From assembly GCA_963812195.1 (NCBI GenBank), contig CAWEUI010000005.1:4690-68689 (forward strand): DNA of 64,000 nucleotides, given 5' to 3'. Position 1 is the stretch's first letter; each line of letters opens with the position of its first letter. The translations under genes were made by a program, and so were the position numbers. A model generated the notes under the pieces. It was not told where the DNA came from, did no database searches, and was given only the letters and a program-made list of their open reading frames with translations. Below are positions 39,273 through 48,401 of this stretch, piece by piece. Source of the stretch: ZC4RG30 sp963812195. Its GTDB lineage: Bacteria; Pseudomonadota; Gammaproteobacteria; Steroidobacterales; Steroidobacteraceae.

Positions 39273-40410
39273 TTGCGTCCTGGTCCTGAACAGTGGCTCC
39301 TCCAGCCTGCGCTTCGCGCTGCTGGAGAAGCAACAGGACGGCAGCTTCGAGCGGCGTCACCGTGGGCACTACGGCGACATCGCGCACACCGATGCGCTGG
39401 ATCGTGTCCTGCAGTGGATGCAGGCGCTGCCCGAGGCGACGAACCTGGTGGCGGTCGGCCATCGCATCGTGCACGGCGGCAAGGAGCAGGCCACGCCGGC
39501 CGCGCTGGACGCGGCACTGATTGCCCGCCTGAAGGCCCTGATTCCACTGGCACCCTTGCACCAGCCGCAGGCGCTGGCGGCAGTGGAGCAACTGGCGGCG
39601 CGCCGTCCGGGCCTGTTGCAGGTCGCCTGCTTCGACACGGCCTTCCATCGCACCATGCCCTGGCACGAACAACGCCTGGCGGTGCCGGCCGCCCTGCATG
39701 CGGCCGGTGTGCAGCGTTTCGGTTTTCACGGACTGTCATACGAGTTCATTGCCGGCAAGCTGGAGCAACTGTGGGGCGAGCGGGCCGGAGCACGGATCGT
39801 GGTGGCACATCTGGGGCAGGGATCGAGCCTGTGCGCAATGCACGGACTGCAAAGCCAGGCCACGTCCATGGGCTTCACGCCGCTGGACGGCGTGCCGATG
39901 GCCACGCGCTCGGGTGCGCTGGATGCGGCGGTACCGTTGTATCTGCTGGATCAGGGCATGAGCGCGCCACAGATCCGCCGGGTGCTGCACGAGGAAAGCG
40001 GACTGCTCGGAATTTCCGGACGCAGCGGCGACATGCGCGAGTTGCTCGCCGATACGGGCAGCGAGGCGCGCCGGGCCGTGGATTACTACTGCCACCACGT
40101 GGGTCGGGAAGTGGCCTCGCTGGCCGGCGCCATCGGCGGGCTGGATCACATCGTCTTCACCGGCGGCATCGGACAGCATGCGCCGCTGGTGCGCGAGCGC
40201 ATCGTGGAACGATGCGCGTGGCTGGGTGCCCAGCTCGAACCGGCCGCCAACCAGGTGGCCGATCCCCATGAAGACATCGCCTGCATCACCCGCGCCGGCA
40301 GCCCCGTGCATGCCTGGGTGATGGCAACCGACGAAGAAGCCGTCATTGCCCGCCACACCATCCAGTTGCTGCAAGGCAATTCCGGCGCGCCACTCCACGC
40401 GGCAGGTTGA
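39265..40410 (+). CDS. ackA: Acetate kinase (divergent)
   Basis: 381 aa; interconverts acetyl phosphate + ADP with acetate + ATP. NSGSSSLRFALLE, VGHRIVHGGKE, FDTAFHRTMP, FGFHGLSYEF, TSMGFTPLDGVPMATRSG and VFTGGIGQHAPLVRERIV are clear family motifs. Two positions differ from the usual enzyme: HLGQGSSLCAM where most have HLGNGASxxA, and TRSGALDAA where most have TRSGDLDP. It is translationally coupled to tal and followed by glgP. No phosphotransacetylase is present nearby, so acetyl phosphate may come from a phosphoketolase encoded elsewhere. Confidence 0.93.
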   Translation: MPDCVLVLNSGSSSLRFALLEKQQDGSFERRHRGHYGDIAHTDALDRVLQWMQALPEATNLVAVGHRIVHGGKEQATPAALDAALIARLKALIPLAPLHQPQALAAVEQLAARRPGLLQVACFDTAFHRTMPWHEQRLAVPAALHAAGVQRFGFHGLSYEFIAGKLEQLWGERAGARIVVAHLGQGSSLCAMHGLQSQATSMGFTPLDGVPMATRSGALDAAVPLYLLDQGMSAPQIRRVLHEESGLLGISGRSGDMRELLADTGSEARRAVDYYCHHVGREVASLAGAIGGLDHIVFTGGIGQHAPLVRERIVERCAWLGAQLEPAANQVADPHEDIACITRAGSPVHAWVMATDEEAVIARHTIQLLQGNSGAPLHAAG

Positions 40411-40440
40411 GCCCTCCAATCCCCGAACACCTGAGCAGAC

Positions 40441-42945
40441 ATGCAGTCCCGACATTACAGCCCGCGTCCGTTGCCCGAAGCCCTGCAGGGACTGGACCAG
40501 CTGGCACTGGACCTGCGCTGGAGCTGGAACCATGCCTCGGACCGGCTGTGGCGCGGCATCGACGCGGAACTGTGGGACGCCACGCAAAACCCGTGGCTGA
40601 TCCTGGAGTCGGCGTCCGAGGACCGTCTGGTGGCGCTCGCGAACGACCCGCAGTTCGTGGCCGACCTGCGCGCGCAACTCGATGCGCGCGAGCAGCACGA
40701 GCGCGCGCCGCGCTGGTTCACGCGCAGCTACGACGCCGAACTGGGCGGCGAGATCGCCTATTTCTCGATGGAATTCGGCCTGAGCGAGGCATTGCCCATC
40801 TACTCCGGCGGCCTGGGCGTGCTGGCCGCCGATCACATGAAGACAGCCTGCGATCTGGGCGTGCCGCTTACCGGCGTGGGCCTGCTGTACCAGCGTGGCT
40901 ACTTCCGCCAGAAGCTGACGCCGCACGGCGAGCAGATCGAGCTGTACCCGTTGAACGATCCGACCATGCTGCCGATCGCGCCGCTGCGCGACGACGCCGG
41001 CGCCTGGGTACAGGTGCCGCTGCAATTGCCGGGGCGCAAGATCCGCCTGCGCACCTGGCACGTGCAGGTGGGCCGCCGCTCGCTGCTGCTGCTGGACAGC
41101 AACCACCTGCTCAATGATCCGGCCGACCGCGGCATCACCGGCGAACTGTACGGGGGCGGATCCGAGCTGCGGCTGCAGCAGGAACTGGTGCTCGGTCTGG
41201 GCGGCTGGCAACTGCTGGAGCAGTTGGGCATCGACTGCTCGGTCTGCCATCTGAATGAAGGGCACGCCGCGTTCGCGGTGCTGGCACGCGCGCGCCAGTA
41301 CATGCGGCGCCACGGCGTGGATTTCGACGTGGCCCTGCGCGCCACGCGCGCGGCCAACCTGTTCACCTCACATACCCCCGTGGAAGCTGGATTCGACCGC
41401 TTCGAACCGGAACTGATCGAGCTGTACCTGCGCGATTTCGCCGCGTCGGTGAACGTGCCGCTGCCGCGGCTGCTGGCGCTGGGGCGCCGCGACACCGGCG
41501 CCACGCGCGAGCCGTTCAACATGGCGCTGCTGGCCACGCGTGGTTGCGGCGCCATCAATGGCGTCAGCCGCCTGCACGGAGAAGTCAGCCGCCGCATCTT
41601 CCAGCCGGCCTTCCCGCGCTGGCCGGAGGCCGAGGTGCCGGTCGGCTACATCACCAACGGCGTGCACACCCCCACCTGGGACTCGCCCGGAGCCGATGGC
41701 CTGTGGACCACCGCCTGCGGCAAGGGGCGCTGGCGCGACACCCTGGAGAATCTCGAGGCGGACTTCCGCCGCGTCGAGGACGAGGACTTGTGGCGCTTCC
41801 GCAGTGCCGGCCGCAACCGTCTGGTGCAGTTCCTGCGCGCCCGCATTGACAGCCAGCGGGCCCGCAATTCCGGCGCCCAGCACGCCTCCGGCGACGTGTT
41901 CGACAATGACGCGCTGACGCTGGGCCTGGCGCGCCGCATGACCCAGTACAAGCGCACCACCCTGCTGCTGCACGATGCCGGGCGCCTGCAGCGGCTGCTG
42001 ATGAAGCGCGACCGGCCGGTGCAACTGGTCATCGCCGGCAAGGCCCACCCGCGCGACGAGCAGGGCAAACGCATGCTGGCCCAGTGGCAGGCGTTCATCG
42101 CGCGCAACGACGTGGACGGCCGCGTGGTGTTCGTCGAGGACTACGACCTGACGGTGGCTGCCGAACTCACGCGCGGCGTGGATGTGTGGATCAACACGCC
42201 GCTGCGCCCGTGGGAAGCATGTGGTACCAGCGGCATGAAGGTGCTGGTGAACGGCGGCCTGAACCTCTCGGTGCTGGATGGCTGGTGGGCCGAGGCCTGG
42301 CAGCCGGATCTGGGCTGGGCGCTGGGCGACGGTCACGAGGATGAAGACGAGCAGGCCCGTGACGCGCGCGATGCCGAACAACTCTACACACTGCTGGAAA
42401 CCGCCGTCGTGCCCGAGTTCTACGCGCGCGACGCAGCCGGCATTCCGCGCGCCTGGGTGGCGCGCGTGCGCGAGAGCATGGCGCGTCTGACCGCGCAGTA
42501 CTCCACCAATCGCATGCTGCGCGAGTACGTCGAGCGCTACTACCTGCCGCTGGCCCGGGCAGGCGGCGCCCGCACGCCCGCGAAGGCCGCGCAGCTGGAA
42601 CAGCGCTTCCGGCAGATGGCGCAGCACTGGCCGCAACTGCATTTCGGCAACGTGTTCTGCGCGCCCGAGCAGGGCCGGCTGCACTTCAGCGTCCAGGTCT
42701 ATCTGGGCGAACTGGCCGCTGCACATGTGCGGGTGGAAGCCTTTGCGCAAGGCGCGGCCGGCGAAGCGCCGTTGCGCCTGGAGCTGGCACGCGGCGCGCC
42801 GCTGGCCGGCTCGGCCAATGCGTTCACCTATGAAGGCTCGCTGTCCACCGACCGGCCGGCGGGAGATTTCACGCCACGGGCCATTCCGGCCGACGGGGAA
42901 CTACTGGTACCCCTGGAGGCAGACTTCGTCACCTGGTACCGCTGA
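40441..42945 (+). CDS. glgP: Alpha-glucan (glycogen) phosphorylase
   Basis: 834 aa; releases glucose-1-phosphate from glycogen or maltodextrin. Motifs include EIAYFSMEFGLSEALPIYSG, GGLGVLAADHMKTACDLGVP, VCHLNEGHAAF, FTSHTPVEAGFDRF, YITNGVHTPTW, RRMTQYKRTTLLL and the PLP-site region ACGTSGMKVLVNGGLNLSVLDGWW. The last matches the phosphorylase group named for Thermotoga and Mycobacterium, not E. coli GlgP/MalP. It starts 30 bp after ackA in the same direction, so tal-ackA-glgP is probably one operon for sugar storage and use. Confidence 0.94.
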   Translation: MQSRHYSPRPLPEALQGLDQLALDLRWSWNHASDRLWRGIDAELWDATQNPWLILESASEDRLVALANDPQFVADLRAQLDAREQHERAPRWFTRSYDAELGGEIAYFSMEFGLSEALPIYSGGLGVLAADHMKTACDLGVPLTGVGLLYQRGYFRQKLTPHGEQIELYPLNDPTMLPIAPLRDDAGAWVQVPLQLPGRKIRLRTWHVQVGRRSLLLLDSNHLLNDPADRGITGELYGGGSELRLQQELVLGLGGWQLLEQLGIDCSVCHLNEGHAAFAVLARARQYMRRHGVDFDVALRATRAANLFTSHTPVEAGFDRFEPELIELYLRDFAASVNVPLPRLLALGRRDTGATREPFNMALLATRGCGAINGVSRLHGEVSRRIFQPAFPRWPEAEVPVGYITNGVHTPTWDSPGADGLWTTACGKGRWRDTLENLEADFRRVEDEDLWRFRSAGRNRLVQFLRARIDSQRARNSGAQHASGDVFDNDALTLGLARRMTQYKRTTLLLHDAGRLQRLLMKRDRPVQLVIAGKAHPRDEQGKRMLAQWQAFIARNDVDGRVVFVEDYDLTVAAELTRGVDVWINTPLRPWEACGTSGMKVLVNGGLNLSVLDGWWAEAWQPDLGWALGDGHEDEDEQARDARDAEQLYTLLETAVVPEFYARDAAGIPRAWVARVRESMARLTAQYSTNRMLREYVERYYLPLARAGGARTPAKAAQLEQRFRQMAQHWPQLHFGNVFCAPEQGRLHFSVQVYLGELAAAHVRVEAFAQGAAGEAPLRLELARGAPLAGSANAFTYEGSLSTDRPAGDFTPRAIPADGELLVPLEADFVTWYR

Positions 42946-43077
42946 GCAGGCCGCTGCCAGGGCCGCAATCTGTCGCCACCGCGGGACTGTTGCCGGCGGG
43001 CACCGCGGTCGCATACTGCGCACTGCCTGTTCAGCGCGCTCCTGCAACGTACAACCGAACCTCCAAGGGGAATTCCC

Positions 43078-43467
43078 ATGAACCGACTGCGTCTACTGAC
43101 TGCCGGCGCCGCGCTGGCACTGCTCGCCACCACCACGCTGGCGGCCGACACGCCCGACCTCAGCGGAACCTGGACCGCCTCGTTCGACAGCCAGGTCGGC
43201 AAGCAGGATTACACGTACACATGGAAGGTCGTGGACGGCAAGCTCACCGGCCATGCCAAGTCCAACCTGGGCGAAGGCGACATCTCCGACGGCAAGGTGG
43301 ACGGCAACAAGGTGAGCTTCGTCGAGCACCTGAACTACCAGGGCATGATGCTCGACATCACCTACAACGGCACCATTGTCTCGCCCGACGAGATCACGTT
43401 CATGCGCGATGTTGCCGGCCAGGGCGGCGAGTCACTCACCGCCAGGCGCGAAAAGAAGAAGATGTAG
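43078..43467 (+). CDS. Small secreted protein with lipocalin-like beta structure
   Basis: 129 aa with a signal peptide (MNRLRLLTAGAALALLATTT, cleavage near TLAAD). The mature part begins DTPDLSGTWTASFDSQVG and alternates short beta strands (DYTYTWKVVDGKLTGHAKS, VSFVEHLNYQGMMLDITYNG). Such small periplasmic proteins are common in Acidobacteria and some Gammaproteobacteria and have no known activity. AAGGGGAATTCCC precedes the ATG. Convergent with gltX. Confidence 0.75.
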   Translation: MNRLRLLTAGAALALLATTTLAADTPDLSGTWTASFDSQVGKQDYTYTWKVVDGKLTGHAKSNLGEGDISDGKVDGNKVSFVEHLNYQGMMLDITYNGTIVSPDEITFMRDVAGQGGESLTARREKKKM

Positions 43468-43487
43468 GCGGGCGCGGCCGGGCCCGC
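43468..43487. terminator. GC-rich hairpin between convergent genes
   Basis: GCGGGC-GCGGCCGG-GCCCGC, lying directly after the stop of the small secreted protein gene and ending five bases before the gltX end. The position between convergent genes suits bidirectional termination, but there is no T-tract on either side. Confidence 0.3.
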
Positions 43488-43491
43488 GGCT

Positions 43492-44877
43492 TCAGGCGCG
43501 CACCCGGTCCACGCGCTGCAGGACCCGTTCGCGACCCAGCAGCGCCAGCGTGGCATCAATGGGCGGCGAGACGGTGCCGCCGGTGACCGCCACGCGCAGC
43601 GGCTGGGCCACCTTGCCCAGGCCCAGCTCACGCCCGGCCGCGAATTCCTGCAGCAATCCATGCAGGACAGGTGCGCTCCACTGGCCGGCCCCGGCCAGCA
43701 CGTCGCGCAGTTCGGCCAGCATGCTGCGGGCATCGGCAGTGAGGTGTTTGGTCACTGCCTTGTCTTCCATGACGGGCTCGCCGAAGAAGAACAGACTCGA
43801 GTGGGCCATTTCCTTCATGGTGCGGGCGCGTTCGCGCAACGCATCGGCCACTCCGCCAACCAGCTCGTCGTCATCGCAGGTCACGCCCAGCTGTGCCAGC
43901 TGCTCGCGCAGCGCCTTGACCAGCACGTCGCGCGGCGCCTTGATGATGTGCTGCTGGTTCAGCCACAGCAGCTTGTCCGGATTGAAGGCCGAGGCTGCCT
44001 TGCCCACATGGGCGATGTCGAAGGCCTCGATCATCTCCTCGCGGGTGAACACTTCCTGGTCGCCATGTGACCAGCCCAGGCGCACCAGGTAGTTGAGCAA
44101 CGCATCGGGCAGGAAGCCCTCGCGCCGGTATTCCAGCACGCTGACCGCGCCGTGGCGCTTGGAAAGCTTGGCGCCGTCACTGCCCAGGATCATCGGCACG
44201 TGCGCGTACACAGGTGGCGTGGCGCCCAGCGCGCGCAGCATGTTGATCTGCCGTGGCGTGTTGTTCAGGTGGTCGTCACCGCGGATCACGTGCGTGACGC
44301 CCATGTCCCAGTCGTCCACGACCACGCAGAAGTTGTAGGTGGGATTGCCGTCGGAGCGCTGGATGATCAGGTCGTCGAGCTCGCTGTTCTGGAACACGGT
44401 GCGGCCATGCACCAGGTCATCGACCACCACCTCCCCGTCCAGCGGATTCTTGAAGCGGATCACCGGCACGACGCCCGGCGGCGCAGGCTGCCTGCTGTCG
44501 CGCCAGCGCCCGTCGTAGCGCGGCTTCTGTTTGCGCGCGAGCTGCGCCTCGCGCATCGCATCCAGCTCCTGCTTCGAGCAGTAGCAGTGATAGGCAAGCC
44601 CGGCGTCCAGCAACTGCTGGATTACCGCCCGATAGCGCTCATAGCGCTGCGTCTGGAAATACGGCCCCTCGTCGCCGTCCAGCCCCAGCCAGTGCATGCC
44701 GTCCAGGATTACCCGCACCGCGTCCTCGGTGGAGCGCTCGCGGTCGGTGTCCTCGACGCGCAGGACGAACTTGCCGCCGTGATGGCGTGCGTAAAGCCAG
44801 GAGAACAGGGCCGTGCGCACACCACCGATGTGCAGCAGGCCGGTGGGGCTGGGTGCGAATCGCGTTACGACAGTCAT
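43492..44877 (-). CDS. gltX: Glutamyl-tRNA synthetase
   Basis: 461 aa; charges tRNA-Glu. Class I motifs: FAPSPTGLLHIGGVRTALFS (HIGH as HIGG), LRVEDTDRERS and DGAKLSKRHGAVSV (KMSKS as KLSKR). The zinc region begins YHCYCSKQELDAMRE but the final Cys of the zinc set is replaced (RYDGRWRD), as in some proteobacterial GluRS. Start ATG 44,877 (MTVVTRFAPSPTG). It lies downstream of the DUF3237 gene on the same strand with a 51-bp gap. Confidence 0.96.
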   Translation of the reverse strand: MTVVTRFAPSPTGLLHIGGVRTALFSWLYARHHGGKFVLRVEDTDRERSTEDAVRVILDGMHWLGLDGDEGPYFQTQRYERYRAVIQQLLDAGLAYHCYCSKQELDAMREAQLARKQKPRYDGRWRDSRQPAPPGVVPVIRFKNPLDGEVVVDDLVHGRTVFQNSELDDLIIQRSDGNPTYNFCVVVDDWDMGVTHVIRGDDHLNNTPRQINMLRALGATPPVYAHVPMILGSDGAKLSKRHGAVSVLEYRREGFLPDALLNYLVRLGWSHGDQEVFTREEMIEAFDIAHVGKAASAFNPDKLLWLNQQHIIKAPRDVLVKALREQLAQLGVTCDDDELVGGVADALRERARTMKEMAHSSLFFFGEPVMEDKAVTKHLTADARSMLAELRDVLAGAGQWSAPVLHGLLQEFAAGRELGLGKVAQPLRVAVTGGTVSPPIDATLALLGRERVLQRVDRVRA

Positions 44878-44928
44878 GGGGCGCACAGGGTAGCCGAAGC
44901 GGGCTTGCGGTGCCCGCCCGCAGGCAGC

Positions 44929-45417
44929 TCAGTCGACCTGGTAGAAATCCACGATCACGTAGTCCGGCTTGCGGATGCCGCGTGCCACGAACAGGAAGCG
45001 GCGCAGCCACTCGTACGGGCCGGCCTGCACCTCGAAGCGCGGCGTGGTGCGGAAGTAGTACTGGTCCGGCGCCACTTCCACACCGCGAGTGAGCCGGTCG
45101 ATGACCTCGGCGCTGGCGGTGCGCACGCCGGCATTGGTCACGCCGATCACCGTGCCGTCGCTGGCCTCGATGAAGTATCGGGCCAGCACGTCGGTGAGCC
45201 CGCCGGGCAGCACGGTCTGCCAGTCGCCGCCGCCGGGCCGCACCGTCCCCTGCAGCCGCGGGCCGTACACGGTGCCGCCGGAAACGGGGATGAAGCGCCG
45301 CCGCCCGCCATCGATCTGGCCCAGCTCCACCGGCGGGGCCAGCTCGCCGCGCAGCGAGAACACATGGGTGAGACCGGGTGCGGGGGCCGACGGCCCGGAG
45401 GGTGCTTGCTGGCTCAT
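44929..45417 (-). CDS. DUF3237 domain protein
   Basis: 162 aa from ATG 45,417 (MSQQAPSGPSAPAPG). Segments GGRRRFIPVSGGTVYGPRLQG, FIEASDGTVIGVTNAG, FRTTPRFEVQAGPYEWLRRFLFVA and YVIVDFYQVD are characteristic of DUF3237. The fold is a beta barrel of unknown function, often near aromatic or steroid catabolism genes. No signal peptide. Confidence 0.85.
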   Translation of the reverse strand: MSQQAPSGPSAPAPGLTHVFSLRGELAPPVELGQIDGGRRRFIPVSGGTVYGPRLQGTVRPGGGDWQTVLPGGLTDVLARYFIEASDGTVIGVTNAGVRTASAEVIDRLTRGVEVAPDQYYFRTTPRFEVQAGPYEWLRRFLFVARGIRKPDYVIVDFYQVD

Positions 45418-45495
45418 GGCGCGCGACTGTGTCACAAGGCCGGCGGGGCCTCAACCCGGCCCGCTCAGGCCGCGCCGGCCACCGGCCGGGGGAAT

Positions 45496-45524
45496 TTGCA
45501 CCGCCCCGGGCGGCTGCGTAGACT
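45496..45524 (+). promoter_or_regulatory. Promoter of tRNA-Val(CAC)
   Basis: TTGCAC (45,496-45,501) and TAGACT (45,519-45,524) with a 17-bp spacer; transcription would start about 12-14 bp before the tRNA. Both boxes match four of six consensus bases. Confidence 0.55.
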
Positions 45525-45544
45525 TGCGCTCCCTCGCGTAGGAC

Positions 45545-45619
45545 GGGCGGTTAGCTCAGCGGTAGAGCACTGCTTTCACACGGCAGGGGTCACAGGTTCA
45601 AGCCCTGTACCGCCCACCA
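45545..45619 (+). tRNA. tRNA-Val, anticodon CAC
   Basis: Acceptor GGGCGGT with ACCGCCC, D arm TTAGCTCAGCGGTAGAGCA, anticodon stem CTGCT/GGCAG with loop TTCACAC (CAC), T arm CAGGGT-like ACAGG-TTCAAGC-CCTGT, discriminator A and encoded CCA (45,617-45,619). The 3' end nearly touches the stop of the convergent YqjE-like gene. Confidence 0.95.
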
Positions 45620-45622
45620 CTC

Positions 45623-45967
45623 CTACACTTTCGATTTGCCCGTCGATTGGCGCAGCAGCAGCCAGGCCGTAGCGGCCAGGATGGCGAATCCGGCGGTGAC
45701 CAGCCAGGTCGCCAGCACCCGATGCGTATCCCAGAACGTGACCAGCAGCGAGAATGCGATGAGCGAGGCGGTACCGCACACCAGAAAAGCCAATACGACG
45801 GACAGGATTCGCACCCGCGACAGGCGCCGCAGCTCCGCGATCCAGACCAGGCGCAGCTCGCCACCGTGGTCGGCCACGATGGCCCACACATCGTCCAGCA
45901 ACCGCCTCAATGCAGCGGCCAGTTTGGACACGCCGTAACTCACGCCTTCATCGATGAGACCAGACAT
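45623..45967 (-). CDS. YqjE-like inner membrane protein (Phage_holin_3_6 family)
   Basis: 114 aa with two transmembrane helices (ILSVVLAFLVCGTASLIAFS and VLATWLVTAGFAILAATAWL) after an amphipathic N-terminus (LAAALRRLLDDVWAIVADHG). This is the DUF1469 family that includes E. coli YqjE, encoded next to YqjD. It follows the DUF883 gene by 11 bp. Function unknown; YqjD-type proteins tether ribosomes at the membrane in stationary phase. Confidence 0.82.
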   Translation of the reverse strand: MSGLIDEGVSYGVSKLAAALRRLLDDVWAIVADHGGELRLVWIAELRRLSRVRILSVVLAFLVCGTASLIAFSLLVTFWDTHRVLATWLVTAGFAILAATAWLLLRQSTGKSKV

Positions 45968-45978
45968 CCTGCCGGCCC

Positions 45979-46269
45979 CTAATCCGACTCGTGCCGCGAG
46001 ACGATCGCGCCGAGGATGAAGGCCGCCGCGGCCGCAATGCCGATGGAGCGCCAGGGATTGCTGTGCACGTAGGTGTCGGCGGCCTTGGCGCTGCGCTTGG
46101 CGGTGGTCTGCAACTCCTCGACCTTCTCCCGCGCGCGGGACAGGCCTTGCTTGAGTTGACCGCCGGCTTCGCCGAGATTCTCTACAGTGCTGTTGTTCTT
46201 GAAGGAGTCTTCAAGCTCCCGCACCAGGTTGTGCAGATCGCCAAGTATCCGTTCCGCCGCGCCTTGCAT
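45979..46269 (-). CDS. DUF883 / ElaB-YqjD family membrane-anchored protein
   Basis: 96 aa from ATG 46,269 (MQGAAERILGDLHNLVREL); AGGAG is 8 nt upstream, which decides against the GTG three codons earlier because that would leave no spacing. A long helix (GGQLKQGLSRAREKVEELQT) leads to a C-terminal membrane segment WRSIGIAAAAAFILGAIVS, the standard YqjD layout. Pairs with the YqjE-like gene downstream. Confidence 0.88.
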   Translation of the reverse strand: MQGAAERILGDLHNLVRELEDSFKNNSTVENLGEAGGQLKQGLSRAREKVEELQTTAKRSAKAADTYVHSNPWRSIGIAAAAAFILGAIVSRHESD

Positions 46270-46346
46270 GGACTTCACTCCTGTTGGTGCCCAAGCAAGC
46301 GTGGCGGAAGCGGACCCTGGCGAACATGCGTAGTTTCCGCAATTGC

Positions 46347-48243
46347 TCAGTCGCCGAGCACCACGAACACCTTGGTTGCGGTGAAGGTGCCGGCGACGCC
46401 GTCGTAGTTGCCGCTGGCATACAGACTCGTCATCGCCGTGGTGCCGTCGAGGTCGGTATTCAGCGCCGCCACGAAGTCCGCGAAGGTGCTGAAGTTGTCC
46501 ACCATGTGGCTGCTCCGGTGCGCGATGGCCAGCACAAGCGTGCCATCGGTTGCCGGGACCAGCTGCAGGCCGGCCAGGTTGCCCACCTTGATGAAAGCCC
46601 GGCCCAGCGAGATCCCGCCCAGCGGCATGGCCGCCAGATCCACCGTGAGCGCCGTATCGGCGGTGGTGCTGAACGGCGCCGTATCACCATCCCGGCCCCA
46701 GTTCAGCGCCAGCCCCGCCCTGCTATCCGTGAAATCCAGGTAGGACTCGGCCGTGAAGTCCGGGTGGGCCGAGCCGAACGGCGTCACGAAGCCATACAGC
46801 TTGGTGAAGGTGCCCGGCAACAGCGTGGTCACGTCCAGCGAGCCCGTGTCCACCTGGTAGTTGGCCGGATCGGCGTCCTGGTCGGCAGCAGTGCCCGTGC
46901 CGGTGAAGTCGAAGCGCGACGGATCGCGGCCGTCGATGGCCTGCAGGTTCATGGCCAACCCACCGGCCATGCTCGAGATGACCGATCCGGACACCCGCGT
47001 GTAGTTCAGGCGCACACGGCCGGCCGTGGCATCGATCGTGGCATTGCCCTGCGCATCCCGCGTGAGGTTGCCGAACACTTCCAGATGCTGCCCGACCGAG
47101 ATGTCGGCAATGGTCATGGTGCCCGAGTCCTGCCCGTCACGCGTCACCAGGGTGGCGTCACCGACGTTCACGGTGACCGGGCCCATCTCGAAGCGATCGT
47201 GGTGGTCACCCTTGCGGTGCTCGATGGACGAACCGGCCACGGTCAGCGTATCCCCGGAGCGCGACAGCACGGTACCGGACATGTAATCCATCCGCAGATC
47301 CTCGGCGCTGGTGGCGGCCAGCACGCGCTGCGCCACGAAGCTGCCGTCGGCGGGGTCGATACCGCCGAAGGCGATCGTGATCGGGTTGTTGGTCAACGTG
47401 GACAACTGCGACAACCCGTCTGCGCCGTTGTAGACCATGCCGTTGATTTCGAAGCGGGTGGCGCTGGTCGTCGTGATGACCATCTGGCCGTTGGAGGTCG
47501 GAGTCCTCATGGAAAGGATGCACGTCAATGGTGTAGGTGCTGCCAGCCGTATCCACGCTGCTCAGGCGGCCACGGGCGCGCACCTGGCTGCGCTGCACCG
47601 GCTGTACCGTCGCGACGATGAGCGGGCTCACCGTCACCGTGCCCGCCGCGAGATCCACTGTATTGGAGGCCGCGAGGTTCAGGTCGAAGGCCAGATGCGA
47701 AACGCTCTTGCGCCTGATCCTGAAGTGGTTGCGGTTGTCCAGCTGCACCGTCATCTGAACGGCGCCCAGCGCGTTGCCCTGGGCGTCGACGGGCGCGACC
47801 TGCACGCCATGCGGGGTGGTGCCGGCCCCTGTGACAGTGCCGTCATCGACCACGATGTCAGCGTTGGTGAAGTCCACGCCCAGCGTGGCCGAAACATAGT
47901 CGCCCACCGGAATCTGACCGGCGCTCAGAACCTCGGAAAGATCCACGAGCTGCGTGAAGTCGATGCGCGAGGTGGCCGGCAAGGTCTGCACGACCGTCCC
48001 GTTGGCGGTCTTCAGCGTGAGCGAGGTGACGTCAACCGTGTAGCTCAGGAAGTCGCCGGCAGCATCGGTGATGGTCAGCAGCGCCGTGCCGCAGTCGCTG
48101 CAGGAACTGGGCTGGACGGTGCCGGTCGCGGCCGAGCCGCCACCGCAGGCGGCGACCACCGAGACCGCGAGGCCGAGCAATGCCAGGCGCAGCCTGGAGA
48201 ACAATCCTGTGGATTCAGGTTCGGGCGCGTTCGCGTTTGACAT
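46347..48243 (-). CDS. DUF4382/DUF5666-type lipoprotein, frameshifted
   Basis: A signal peptide with lipobox (LGLAVSVVAACGGG) marks a lipoprotein. The N-terminal part, LLTITDAAGDFLSYTVDVTSLTLK and TSRIDFTQLVDLSEVLSAG, is DUF4382-like. Near 47,500-47,510 the frame slips after YTIDVHPFHED; then TPTSNGQMVITTTSATRFEING and repeated barrel-like modules (LRMDYMSGTVLSRSGDTLTV, IADISVGQHLEVFGN) follow in the style of DUF5666. About 631 aa in total. Likely a surface or periplasmic beta-rich protein; function unknown. Confidence 0.78.
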
Positions 48244-48330
48244 GGCGGTTCCTCGTGAGAGTTGTACTTCTGCTCAAGGAACGCGACTGTGCACCTCCGG
48301 TTGACACGAAAGGGAGTCTCCAGACGGCGA

Positions 48331-48354
48331 CAGGCCGCGCTAAAGCGCGGCCTG
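48331..48354. terminator. Perfect 10-bp hairpin after the MFS gene
   Basis: CAGGCCGCGC-TAAA-GCGCGGCCTG: a perfect ten-base stem with a four-base loop, about 48 bp beyond the MFS stop (48,402) and before the lipoprotein gene start. On the minus strand it would end transcription of the catabolic operon; there is no strong T-tract, so it is terminator-like, not canonical. Confidence 0.55.
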
Positions 48355-48401
48355 CGACGTTAAGAGTGTTTAATCCGGCCGATGCCGGCAAACGCGACTG
48401 C

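Noticed and set aside
48377..48390. Short CCGGC-CGAT-GCCGG hairpin right after the MFS gene
   Set aside because: Five-base stem only; the 10-bp hairpin at 48,331-48,354 is the better candidate.
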